From: Candidatus Iainarchaeum sp.
Lineage (GTDB): Archaea > Micrarchaeota > Micrarchaeia > Anstonellales > Bilamarchaeaceae
Direction: 5' to 3'
NCBI GenBank assembly: GCA_028713495.1
Contig: JAQTOF010000005.1
Span: 1 to 35,004, forward strand
DNA length: 35,004 bases
A program made the translations under genes and the position numbers. Position 1 is the first letter of the stretch, and every line of letters starts with the position of its first letter. Positions 16,928-25,730 of this stretch are shown piece by piece. The notes under the pieces were generated by a model. It saw only the letters and a list, made by a program, of their open reading frames with translations. It made no database searches and was not told the origin of the DNA.

Positions 16928-18276
16928 TGTATAAGGGAGAGATGGACGTCCTCAAGCTCGTGACGAAACGGAAACTCACGTTGGAGCAGATCGCCAAGGA
17001 AGCATCGCTCAACGAAGACAGCGTGCGCCGCATCGTGGAGTCCCTCAAGTCAGCTGGCTATGTGGCTGTGGATATCTCGGAATCCGTCCGCGGCGAACCG
17101 ACCGATGAGCTGGCACGCTACGCCAAGAGCATCTTCCCGGAAGTGTCGGTATTCAGGAAAGCGCTGGCCGGCGCAGCCATCCAAGGGCTTTCGCCAGAGG
17201 AGCGCTCCATCGGCATGCGCTGGGCCAAGGTGAAAGGTTTCATCACCATAGAAGGGGGCAAGCTGGTTCCGGCCAAACAGGAAGGCGAGGTGGCCTCAAC
17301 CGAGCAGGCCTTGAAAGCTGCGTACTCACAGCTCCAGAAGACAGGCGCATGCGACAAGGTCATCATGGAGGAATTATTCGAGCGCAAGCTCGTCACCAGG
17401 CACGCCATCCGCTCAGCCGTGGTTTCCTACAGCGGCAAGCACCTGCCTGCCGACCAGCAAGGATTCGATGTCAACATACCCGCAAAGGATGCAGCGCTCG
17501 GCAAGAACCACCCGATAACCAAGATGAGCAAGAGGATAAGGACAATAATGACCGAGCTCGGGTTCCAGGAGATGGATGGCGGCGTCATAGAAAGCTCGTT
17601 CTGGAACTTCGATGCGCTTTTCCAGCCCCAGGACCACCCGGCAAGGGAGCTCGCGGACACGTTCTACATAGACAAGACGATGCCGCTGCCGCAGGACAAA
17701 GCACTTGTGGAGCGCGTCAAGAAGGCGCATGAGGATGGGTGGAGATACAAATGGGATCCGAAGGAAGCCTCAAAAGCGGTCCTGCGTCCTCACACGACCT
17801 GCCTTTCAGCCCGTTATCTCGCAGCGATGAAGGACAAGAAACCGTGCAAATATTTCTCGATCGGCCGCGTCTTCCGCAATGAAGCGACAGACTACAAGCA
17901 TCTCGCCGAGTTCCACCAGGTGGAGGGCATCATAGGATGGGAGAACGCGAAATTCACGGATCTGCTCGGAGTGCTCAAGGAGTTCTACCGTAAGCTGGGC
18001 TTCGAGAAGATACGGTTCAGGCCCAGTTTCTTCCCCTACACAGAACCCAGCCTCGAGGTGGAAGTCTATTTCGAGCCAAGGAAGCAATGGCTGGAGCTCG
18101 GTGGCGCAGGCATATTCCGGCCTGAGGTGAGCGTACCACTCGCCGATGTATACCCTGTCCTGGCCTGGGGGTTGAGCCTGGAGCGGCCCCTCATGCTCCT
18201 GCTGGAGCTGGAAGACATTCGTGATCTCTACCGGAACGATATCGATTTCCTCACATCAGCAAGGTTGAAGATATGA
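16927..18276 (+). CDS. pheS: Phenylalanine--tRNA ligase alpha subunit
   Basis: N-terminal wHTH MYKGEMDVLKLVTKRKLTLEQIAKEASLNEDSVRRIVESLKSAGYV; FWNFDALFQPQDHPARELADTFYI; LRPHTTCLSARYL; IGRVFRNEATDYKHLAEFHQVEG; ELGGAGIFRPEV; start refined from 16717 to ATG in TGATG junction. Confidence 0.96.
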   Translation: MYKGEMDVLKLVTKRKLTLEQIAKEASLNEDSVRRIVESLKSAGYVAVDISESVRGEPTDELARYAKSIFPEVSVFRKALAGAAIQGLSPEERSIGMRWAKVKGFITIEGGKLVPAKQEGEVASTEQALKAAYSQLQKTGACDKVIMEELFERKLVTRHAIRSAVVSYSGKHLPADQQGFDVNIPAKDAALGKNHPITKMSKRIRTIMTELGFQEMDGGVIESSFWNFDALFQPQDHPARELADTFYIDKTMPLPQDKALVERVKKAHEDGWRYKWDPKEASKAVLRPHTTCLSARYLAAMKDKKPCKYFSIGRVFRNEATDYKHLAEFHQVEGIIGWENAKFTDLLGVLKEFYRKLGFEKIRFRPSFFPYTEPSLEVEVYFEPRKQWLELGGAGIFRPEVSVPLADVYPVLAWGLSLERPLMLLLELEDIRDLYRNDIDFLTSARLKI

Positions 18277-20180
18277 GATTGAGAACAATCATACTAGGCA
18301 CCATATTCGTGCTGCTGCTGGCAGTGTTCGGCATAGTCGCCTACATGCTGCTGGCAGAGCCTGAAGCAGCCGGTTCCCAGGCCGGGGCCTCTTCGTTCTC
18401 TGTACTGGAGACCGGCACTGCCGGAGATTACGGCTATGCGGTGTTCAATTACCGCGGCAAGGGCAATATCACCCTCATCAGCCTTGACTCAGAACCCAAA
18501 AGGCAAGTCGTCATCATAAATGACAGCCAGGCCATCCAGGCAGAACGCCTGCCAGAGCTCATAGACCAGCTCAGGATCCTGGAGCGCTATGGATACACGG
18601 TAACCGTCACTGATGAGCCCAAGATCGGGAACGAGATCTATATCGTCCCGACCGGCGCGATCCCTGCCTATGCATTGTTCAATCTGCAGCAGAACTCGTC
18701 CAACGGCACCATAATCTACATCGGCGCCAAGGATCTGCTGCTGAGCAATGGCATAAAGGAGACTGGATGGTACAGCTCCCTATCATCGCAGCAGAGGAAA
18801 CGTGTCGTGCAGTACGACGGCACCCTGGACGACTTCATGGACCAGGGCAACGTATCCCTGGCCGATGAGATACTCCACAACACCTGGATGGCCAAGAACA
18901 CCACCACGCGCCAGTTGGACGGCAGCGGCACCGGCAGCTCCACAGTGAAGCTGGGCCCGACCGGCTATGTGCGCCTGATCTATGAATTCCCTGACATCGC
19001 AGGCTTCTATGACTCGTCATATCTCCGTGCTCCGGCCCAATATCTTGTCCCATCACCGCAGTCCATCTATCCATGGCAGAGCTCATCGCTCAAGTTCGAG
19101 CTCACAAGGACCAACGGCACCGCGTTCCTGACCGTGCGGAAGGACGGCAAGGTCATAGAGCACGATCAGTTGCGCAGGGTAACCGATGAGAACGTGTTCA
19201 TGGAGCGGTTCGAATATGAAGAGCCAGGGGATTATGTCATAATCGTAGATGACAACTCAGGCACCCTGGCCAGCGGACTTCTCCATATAAGCGACATCAA
19301 GATAGACCTGCTCCAGCGCCAGGGCTTCACTTATGTCTTCTCGGTCATCGTGGACGGCCAACCGCTCAAGGATGCCGAAGCGCTGGTCTCGCTGGGCAAT
19401 TCCACCCCGCGGAAGTATTATGTGAGCGACGGCACCCTCACAGTGAATGCGAATCTCCCGCGTGGCACCAATACGTTCAACATCGAGCTCGCCGGCGCTT
19501 CCATGCCTGTGGTCATAGAGAACACCCAAGACCCGCTCATCATATTCTATCTCAATTACGGTGTGCCTAGCTTCCTCCTGGTGGTCCTGGTCTATTTCGG
19601 TGCGCGCATGTCCAGGAAACCGGTGTACAGCCTCCGTTTCGGAGACAGTGCCAGCACCATCCGGCAGGAAATGGTCCTTCCGACCGAGAGGGCCATGGAG
19701 AGCTTCAAGAAGATACGCGAAGACATGGACCTTGCCGGTTCGCCAATCACTCCGCAGGAGTTCACGATCTCGCTCAAGCGCTATCTCACCAACGGCGCAG
19801 AGGTCACAGAAGGCAACGTTGAGGAGGTCCTCAAGAAGCTGGTGAAAGCCGGCCGCCTGGAGTGCCACCGCGACTACTATCAGGTCAAGGGCGAAGGCGA
19901 TGTCAAGCGCAATGTCCTGCGCCGCATCATACGGGAGAAGCTCATAGAAAGCGGCACCATGTTCAAGGAGGTCGGCAGCAAGTTCGTGACAAAAGACTTC
20001 GAGATCGGCTTCTTCGGAGATGTCTTCACGGGCAAGGCCATGGTCGTGGTGGACGACAAGGCCGAAGAGAGGCGCATCATAGACGGGCTCAGTGAAACCG
20101 AACGGTCCAGGCTGAAGATAATGCAGTCCAATGATATGCTGACATTCGTCCCAATAGACCGTCTGAGCGATGTGCTATGA
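18273..20180 (+). CDS. Uncharacterised TM protein: N-terminal TM, extracellular domain, second TM, cytoplasmic winged-helix-like C-terminus
   Basis: 635-aa ORF; ATGA overlap with pheS; hydrophobic TIILGTIFVLLLAVFGIVAYML and FYLNYGVPSFLLVVLVYFGA; C-term ITPQEFTISLKRYLTNGAEVTEGNVEEVLKKLVKAGRLECHRDYYQVKG. Confidence 0.8.
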   Translation: MRLRTIILGTIFVLLLAVFGIVAYMLLAEPEAAGSQAGASSFSVLETGTAGDYGYAVFNYRGKGNITLISLDSEPKRQVVIINDSQAIQAERLPELIDQLRILERYGYTVTVTDEPKIGNEIYIVPTGAIPAYALFNLQQNSSNGTIIYIGAKDLLLSNGIKETGWYSSLSSQQRKRVVQYDGTLDDFMDQGNVSLADEILHNTWMAKNTTTRQLDGSGTGSSTVKLGPTGYVRLIYEFPDIAGFYDSSYLRAPAQYLVPSPQSIYPWQSSSLKFELTRTNGTAFLTVRKDGKVIEHDQLRRVTDENVFMERFEYEEPGDYVIIVDDNSGTLASGLLHISDIKIDLLQRQGFTYVFSVIVDGQPLKDAEALVSLGNSTPRKYYVSDGTLTVNANLPRGTNTFNIELAGASMPVVIENTQDPLIIFYLNYGVPSFLLVVLVYFGARMSRKPVYSLRFGDSASTIRQEMVLPTERAMESFKKIREDMDLAGSPITPQEFTISLKRYLTNGAEVTEGNVEEVLKKLVKAGRLECHRDYYQVKGEGDVKRNVLRRIIREKLIESGTMFKEVGSKFVTKDFEIGFFGDVFTGKAMVVVDDKAEERRIIDGLSETERSRLKIMQSNDMLTFVPIDRLSDVL

Positions 20181-21313
20181 GGCTGCTCCTCATCCTATTG
20201 GCTATTTCCTCTGTCCTATTCTCCCAATACAGCGACCCGCCGTTATCGAACGTGAGCGATTATAACCTGGACATGGCAGATTCGCTGGATGGCCACTATA
20301 ACGCATCCATTGCTCAGAACAGCACCTTGACTGTGGCCGACCAAATAGTCTCAGTTTCAATGAGCATGGACATCGCAGGAGTTTCTCTCTTAGTTGACAA
20401 TGCCACCTACCCTTACGATGATCTTCACTTGATAGTGGCCCGGGGCCACATCCTAGGTGATCTGGATGGCAATTGCTCGTACAACTCATCTGCCATCTAT
20501 GAAGTGAATGCCACGTTCGCCTTCGCGAATGTCTCTGAAATCGTTTTCATGGAATCCAATGTGGTGGAGATACCTACTGGGATTCTGGATTCTATGAACT
20601 CCGCATCAGGCAATGACAGCATGGATATCTCCCTGGATGGCGAGGTCCATTTCATCTACCATACAGACAATTGCAGCGGCAGCAGCGATAACATCTCCGT
20701 ATCGATTCCTGTCTCAATCAACCGTTCTTTCACTGTATGCGGGAAGGGCAAACTGTTTTTCCTTGCCGCGCCTGCGCTCCGCGAGCAATGGTTCAGGAAC
20801 AACCGTTTCAATGTCGCTGTCCTTTCCCAGAGCCCGCTCTATGAAGCCAAGATATACGAGGGGAAAAACATCACCAGGAACTTCACACTGAGGAATTTTT
20901 CCATAATCTCGAACAGCTATGGCCTCCAGGAGATAATCTCCAACAAGGCGCTTCCGGACGGTTGGATCGAGAATTCATCCTTTGTCGTAACACCCATACC
21001 GCTTGAGGCAGCTGACCATTCATTTGCCTATGCATACCTGTTCGGCTACAACTATTCCGGTCTTGGCGAGCACGAACTTTCCCTGTTAGTCAAGGACAGC
21101 TTCGGCGGCTCAGAGAAGTATAACGAGACATTGACAAGCGTCATGCTGTCTTACAACGGTTCCACGACGGAGACCGGCTCTCCGATCGATTCCCAGCCTT
21201 CAAGGAAAAGCTTACCGTCCACCCAGGAATCCCTTGTGCGCCTGGATATCAGCCTTGGCCTTGTTGCCATGCTTCTCCTCCTGGCATTCGTGAACTCGTG
21301 GCTATTGAAGTAG
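20177..21313 (+). CDS. Secreted, C-terminally anchored protein with many NxS/T sequons
   Basis: Signal peptide MRLLLILLAISSVLFSQ; C-term TM LVAMLLLLAFVNSWLLK; ATGA overlap with upstream gene; 19 NxS/T sequons counted by eye. Confidence 0.8.
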   Translation: MRLLLILLAISSVLFSQYSDPPLSNVSDYNLDMADSLDGHYNASIAQNSTLTVADQIVSVSMSMDIAGVSLLVDNATYPYDDLHLIVARGHILGDLDGNCSYNSSAIYEVNATFAFANVSEIVFMESNVVEIPTGILDSMNSASGNDSMDISLDGEVHFIYHTDNCSGSSDNISVSIPVSINRSFTVCGKGKLFFLAAPALREQWFRNNRFNVAVLSQSPLYEAKIYEGKNITRNFTLRNFSIISNSYGLQEIISNKALPDGWIENSSFVVTPIPLEAADHSFAYAYLFGYNYSGLGEHELSLLVKDSFGGSEKYNETLTSVMLSYNGSTTETGSPIDSQPSRKSLPSTQESLVRLDISLGLVAMLLLLAFVNSWLLK

Positions 21314-21607
21314 CTATCCTGTGGGCCCGTCCCGGAATGGTTCGGTCTCGTCTTCCATCTCTTCAGTGGTCTCTTTCTTCCCTGCTGGCCCGGTCTTCTC
21401 TCCTATGGCATAGGTGCGCTTGACATCCACTATCCTTATCCTGCACCTTTCGCCCTTTTTCACGCCCTTCACGAACACGACGAATTCGTCTATCTTGGCG
21501 ATCCCGTCGCCCTGCCCGCTCAGGTTCTCTATGACGACCTCCCTGACATCGCCTGCCGTGACCGGCTTGGGCGCCTCGAATCTCCTTTTCGTAGGCGTCT
21601 CTTCCAT
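21314..21607 (-). CDS. TRAM-domain small RNA-binding protein
   Basis: MEETPTKRRFEAPKPVTAGDVREVVIENLSGQGDGIAKIDEFVVFVKGVKKGERCRIRIVDVKRTYAIGEKT. Confidence 0.9.
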   Translation of the reverse strand: MEETPTKRRFEAPKPVTAGDVREVVIENLSGQGDGIAKIDEFVVFVKGVKKGERCRIRIVDVKRTYAIGEKTGPAGKKETTEEMEDETEPFRDGPTG

Positions 21608-21618
21608 AAGGATCAGCT

Positions 21619-21705
21619 CACTTCTCCAGGGGTCCCCTGGCAACTATCACGCCTTCTATCTCAGGCGTCGCATCATGGTTGAAAATTATACCGTTCTCTT
21701 CCATG
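21619..21705 (-). CDS. Possible 28-aa leaderless small ORF preceding the TRAM gene
   Basis: MEENGIIFNHDATPEIEGVIVARGPLEK*; ATG about 25 nt downstream of minus-strand TATA ggttttaaatgc. Confidence 0.35.
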
Positions 21706-21758
21706 GCAATATATCGCATTCTAGCATTTAAAACCTAGCGCCAGCTTATCCTAATCCG

Positions 21759-22343
21759 ATGTACCGCCTCGTGATATTCGATTTCGACGACACGCTGCTC
21801 ACGCTCGGCGTCAGCTGGACTGCGGTCAAGAAAGATGTCCTCACCCTGGCGAAACAGGAAGGCATAGCCGTGAGCGACCAGCACCTGGTTTCCCTAGGCA
21901 ACTCCCTTTCGAACACCCCAGAGAGGAAAAAAGCCATAGATGAAATCTATCTCAGACACGAAATGGGATGCGTCCAGAAGAAGGCCTACACGGTCTTCCC
22001 AGACATGTTCGATCTTGCCAAGGAGATCAAGGCATCCGGTCGCATGACTGCGATCGCCAGCGGCAACCACTCGTCCACCATAAAACGCATCCTATCCGAT
22101 CTGGACGCGCTCGATTCGTTCGATTATATCTGCGGTCGTGAGTCTGTGGAAAACAACAAACCTGCACCTGACCAGCTGAATATGATCATGGAGCGTTTGG
22201 GAATTGACAAACAAGAAGCATTTTTCGTCGGCGATTCAATGAATGATGAAGCGGCCGCCAAATCAGCGAACATCTCCTATTTCAAGATCCGGCCTGGCAA
22301 CAAATCAGACATAATCAGGCTCAGGAAGCTGTTGTTCATATAA
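21759..22343 (+). CDS. HAD-superfamily hydrolase
   Basis: MYRLVIFDFDDTLLTLGVSW...GRMTAIASGNHSST...KPAPDQLNMIMERLGIDKQEAFFVGDSMNDEAAAKSANI. Confidence 0.9.
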   Translation: MYRLVIFDFDDTLLTLGVSWTAVKKDVLTLAKQEGIAVSDQHLVSLGNSLSNTPERKKAIDEIYLRHEMGCVQKKAYTVFPDMFDLAKEIKASGRMTAIASGNHSSTIKRILSDLDALDSFDYICGRESVENNKPAPDQLNMIMERLGIDKQEAFFVGDSMNDEAAAKSANISYFKIRPGNKSDIIRLRKLLFI

Positions 22344-23106
22344 TCTCAACAGGAAGCCCTGACTTTTCCGCGAACTCCTTTATCTTCTGCCGCTGCGGGG
22401 CGCTCGTCTCATCCTTGATGATGACGACCTTTGTTACCTGCTCCACACCCCTCTCCACAGCCTGCTTGAACATGCCCTCATCCATACCGTCTATGGCATA
22501 TTTCGGCGCGATATGGCCTATCGCGAGATTCGTTTCCAGCACAAGCTTCGTGAACACCTTCGAGTAATGCCCTCCGCCTGCACCGAACACGGTCCCGTAC
22601 GTCTCCTTATTATCCAGGCTCGCCATCACCGCATTGGCCACAGCTTCAGCAGCGCTCTCATCACGCCATTGCTCCTCTCCATTGCCTATCTCCACGAACA
22701 TTATCGGCGTATCGCATGTCGGTCCGTGATGGTCTGCCTCCAAAGATACCGGCCAGCCTATCCCGTCGCCCTGTTTCTTCAGCTCGATGATCAATGCCTT
22801 CAGCCTGGAAGCAGGTGCGATATTCAATGTCTTTGGTTCGCCGCCCAATCCTGCCTCGCCCCAGTTCCCAGGCACATGGGCTGTCAGCATCTTTCCAGGG
22901 GTCTTGCTCTTGTGGGTGCTCAGGACAAGGATCGGCTCCTTGAAATCCGTAGGCACCTCCAGCACTGTCGGCGCCTTTGTGTCGATCATCCTGACGCCGC
23001 CCCTGCGCCATTCGTTCTCGCTGATTTTCTCAAAACCGTGCTTCCCTATCAGCATCTCAGCGATATTCAAGCTGGCGATGTTGTTGGAAGTGAACAGGAT
23101 TATCAT
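22336..23106 (-). CDS. dtdA: D-aminoacyl-tRNA deacylase (archaeal DtdA/GEK1 type)
   Basis: MIILFTSNNIASLNIAEMLI...VLSTHKSKTPGKMLTAHVPGNWG...VSLEADHHGPTCDTPIMFVEIGNGEEQW...FGAGGGHYSKVFTKLVLETNLAIGHIAPKYAID; start refined from 23232. Confidence 0.93.
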   Translation of the reverse strand: MIILFTSNNIASLNIAEMLIGKHGFEKISENEWRRGGVRMIDTKAPTVLEVPTDFKEPILVLSTHKSKTPGKMLTAHVPGNWGEAGLGGEPKTLNIAPASRLKALIIELKKQGDGIGWPVSLEADHHGPTCDTPIMFVEIGNGEEQWRDESAAEAVANAVMASLDNKETYGTVFGAGGGHYSKVFTKLVLETNLAIGHIAPKYAIDGMDEGMFKQAVERGVEQVTKVVIIKDETSAPQRQKIKEFAEKSGLPVEII

Positions 23107-23660
23107 AAGGCCACCAGGAAGAACGCCACGCACGCGATCGGTATGGTAAGGTTGTCGTCTATCGCAGGGATGGTCTCTGCGATGGTCGCTACCAAAGCGA
23201 CCGGTATCGCTGTCGGGCCGACAAAATACCATGAGGCGAGGGATGTGAAGAAGAATGCCAGGGTGCCCTCGATCGTTTTCTTGCTGTTGTACGGCAGCCT
23301 GTTCTTCCCGAATCTTGTTCCAACCACTGTGGAAACGCTATCCCCTAGCGCCAGAATAAGCAAAGTCGCAGCGATCTGGCTGGTGTCTGTAAGGAAAGTG
23401 ATAGCTATCAGAGCGCCTGCTGCGTAGCATGCGGATCCCCAGCCAGGCACAGGCGCATCTTTCCTCTCGAACCTTTTCTCCAATCCCTCTATGATCGGCA
23501 CTGGTATCCCGAGCATCCTGAGATTTATCAGCAGGGTGCCGCCTACCAGCACAGCGAAGATGATTGCCATCGCAGCTTCTCTGCCGAAGGCGAGCAGGAT
23601 GGCTATGGCAATGATGCCTACAACAGCATGGAACGACTGCCTCTTGAGCTCAAAATCCAT
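23103..23660 (-). CDS. Dolichol/polyprenol-kinase-like (SEC59/DGK1/VTE5 family) membrane protein
   Basis: MDFELKRQSFHAVVGIIAIA...ATLLILALGDSVSTVVGTRFGKNRLPYNSKKTIEGTLAFFFTSLAS...ALVATIAETIPAIDDNLTIPI. Confidence 0.85.
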   Translation of the reverse strand: MDFELKRQSFHAVVGIIAIAILLAFGREAAMAIIFAVLVGGTLLINLRMLGIPVPIIEGLEKRFERKDAPVPGWGSACYAAGALIAITFLTDTSQIAATLLILALGDSVSTVVGTRFGKNRLPYNSKKTIEGTLAFFFTSLASWYFVGPTAIPVALVATIAETIPAIDDNLTIPIACVAFFLVAL

Positions 23661-24141
23661 CCTTTTTCGCCTCCTTGGCCCTGGTTGATTTCCATGCGAT
23701 ATCAACCAAGTAGTAAGACAGCAGAGCGACCGGCAAGGCGCCGACTATATCCTGGAAATAGTGCACGCCTAGGTTTAACCTTGTGAAACAGACAAAAAGC
23801 GCGAACAGCAGATAGAGCGGATATGTCCTCTTGTTCAGGAACGCTATCATCAAAGTGAATGCGGCGGTCGCATGCAGGCTTGGCAAAGCATAATCCTCAG
23901 GGCACCAATCCTGCCCTGCGCACGGCCTCTCCTCAGCCATCGCATACTTCAGCCCTGTGGCCAGAAGCAACGCAAGAGCAAGCGCGAGCATGACCTTCAG
24001 CCTCTTGCTCCATCTCATCTCTCCTATGAACAGGAAAGCCAGGATTACAAAGCCATAGACGAGCGAGTCGTCAAGAATCAGGCCGATGGTCCTGAGAAGC
24101 GGCTCGTTGACTGAAGCAGCCAGGACGGTTATGGCATCCAT
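23650..24141 (-). CDS. PAP2-family membrane phosphatase
   Basis: KYAMAEERPC...YALPSLHATAAFTLMIAF...RLNLGVHYFQDIVGALP = KxxxxxxRP / PSxH / RxxxGxHxxxD motif triad. Confidence 0.9.
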   Translation of the reverse strand: MDAITVLAASVNEPLLRTIGLILDDSLVYGFVILAFLFIGEMRWSKRLKVMLALALALLLATGLKYAMAEERPCAGQDWCPEDYALPSLHATAAFTLMIAFLNKRTYPLYLLFALFVCFTRLNLGVHYFQDIVGALPVALLSYYLVDIAWKSTRAKEAKKDGF

Positions 24142-24243
24142 CGGCCAATCCTCTCTTCATAGATTTATAAAATAGAAGGCGGTCAAGCATTTTGGCCGTT
24201 CCTCCAGTTACGTTTATTAATACATAGTTACATCTATTACAAC

Positions 24244-25074
24244 ATGAGACTGAGGCACGAACGGCCAGTGACCAAATCAAACGCACGACCCGGTCTGGCA
24301 GCAAATGTACCCATAGCGGCGTCACTCTTATTCACGGCCTCGATAATCGGCTGTGCGAAGAACAGCGAACCAGTGAGCAGTCCTGCTTCGATACCATCAC
24401 AACAAACTGCAGCATCAGATGCCCAACTAACCAAACCAATGGCCAATCCGTTCTCTGGTCTTCAAGGCGACGGCCCATTCTTCGAACCTATCTGCCAAGC
24501 TCCTGAAAAAGAGAATAACGCGTCGCTTTCGTCTTCTACTCCAAAATCATATTCCGAATCGCTCGCTTCCCTTCGTAGTAGTGGTTTTGATGGCGCAGCA
24601 GATGCATTGGAAGGTCGGGCGAATCAGAAAAGCCAGAAGATGAAGATAGATGAGGAACGGGCGGTCAAGATATCAGATTACCTCCTCAACAAGCTTCCAA
24701 ACATGCCGAACGCGAGCGAATTGGAGAAGTTGATGCCGCGATCGGTAGTCGAGTTGGTTGTCGCAGTAGAAGAACGAGGGGTGTCGCAAGTAGAAGCAGA
24801 GAAAATCGCTGATTTCCTACTTCGCTTCACAGGAGCGATGCGTTTCCAGAACCTCAAACAGTTCGATTCCAATCATTCCCATGTCATAGGCAGGGACTGG
24901 GACCAGATCGACTACTCAGGGGAGGGTACAACCTGGCAGCAAAGGAAGAGGCAATGGACCAAGTTCGGAGTGGTCAGCTTCAAGGAAGCGCAATACATAC
25001 GGAACTATTTCGAAAGAGAGAAAGAGCTTGGGTATTTCACCAATATCTACAGGCCAGAAGGGCAGTGGCCCTAA
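24244..25074 (+). CDS. Putative lipoprotein, unknown function
   Basis: Hydrophobic segment with lipobox-like TASIIGC near N-terminus; 276 aa. Confidence 0.7.
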   Translation: MRLRHERPVTKSNARPGLAANVPIAASLLFTASIIGCAKNSEPVSSPASIPSQQTAASDAQLTKPMANPFSGLQGDGPFFEPICQAPEKENNASLSSSTPKSYSESLASLRSSGFDGAADALEGRANQKSQKMKIDEERAVKISDYLLNKLPNMPNASELEKLMPRSVVELVVAVEERGVSQVEAEKIADFLLRFTGAMRFQNLKQFDSNHSHVIGRDWDQIDYSGEGTTWQQRKRQWTKFGVVSFKEAQYIRNYFEREKELGYFTNIYRPEGQWP

Positions 25075-25730
25075 AGGCCGATTCGTTTCCTAATCAGGTA
25101 GATTCCGATATCTATACCATGGAATACAGTGAGTTTTGTCTCCCCTTTCCTGGTCCCATAGCTTATCGGGACCTCACAAAGCATCAGCTTCTTCTTGGCG
25201 CACTCGGTATAGAAATTAGCCTCAAGAGAGAAATGTCTCGCGTCTATATCCATCTTCTTGTAGGCGTCTTTCCTGAAAGCCCAGAAGCCTGAGCACACAT
25301 CGCTCACTGGCTTCCAGTAGAGCACATTCGCTATGGTCGTCAGTCCCATATTCCCGAGCCGGTTCGTGGTTCTCATGGCTCCTTTCTCTATATTCCCTTT
25401 GAACCGGCTTCCGACCACCACATCATAGTTTTCCAGGGCCTTCAGCAGCTTAGGTATCTCCTCTGGCGCATAACTCATATCCGAGTCCAGCAGCACTGCT
25501 GCATCGCTGTCTATCTCGGAAAAGGCCTTCTTTATGGCCAGGCCCTTGCCCTTCACATCCAGCGTTATGAGTTTTGCTCCTGCCTTCTCGGCTATCTCAA
25601 CCGTGCCATCAGTACTGCCGCTGTCCACTACGCAGATTTCATAAGAAGAATCGACTTTCCTCACACGTGCTATCATGTCAGCTATGGATTCGGCCTCATT
25701 GAGCGTCGGAAGCAGCACGCACACTTTCAT
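25071..25730 (-). CDS. Glycosyltransferase family 2 (dolichyl-phosphate sugar synthase-like)
   Basis: MKVCVLLPTLNEAESIADMIARV...ICVVDSGSTDGTVEIAEKAGAK...KGLAIKKAFSE..SDAAVLLDSDMSYAPEEIPKLL...VVGSRFKG. Confidence 0.92.
   Translation of the reverse strand: MKVCVLLPTLNEAESIADMIARVRKVDSSYEICVVDSGSTDGTVEIAEKAGAKLITLDVKGKGLAIKKAFSEIDSDAAVLLDSDMSYAPEEIPKLLKALENYDVVVGSRFKGNIEKGAMRTTNRLGNMGLTTIANVLYWKPVSDVCSGFWAFRKDAYKKMDIDARHFSLEANFYTECAKKKLMLCEVPISYGTRKGETKLTVFHGIDIGIYLIRKRIGL

Noticed and set aside
19257-19868. 203-aa minus-strand ORF
   Set aside because: Antisense within the 635-aa membrane protein; no motif and no promoter seen.
22513-23427. 304-aa + strand ORF
   Set aside because: Antisense to dtdA and the kinase-like gene, both with clear motifs.
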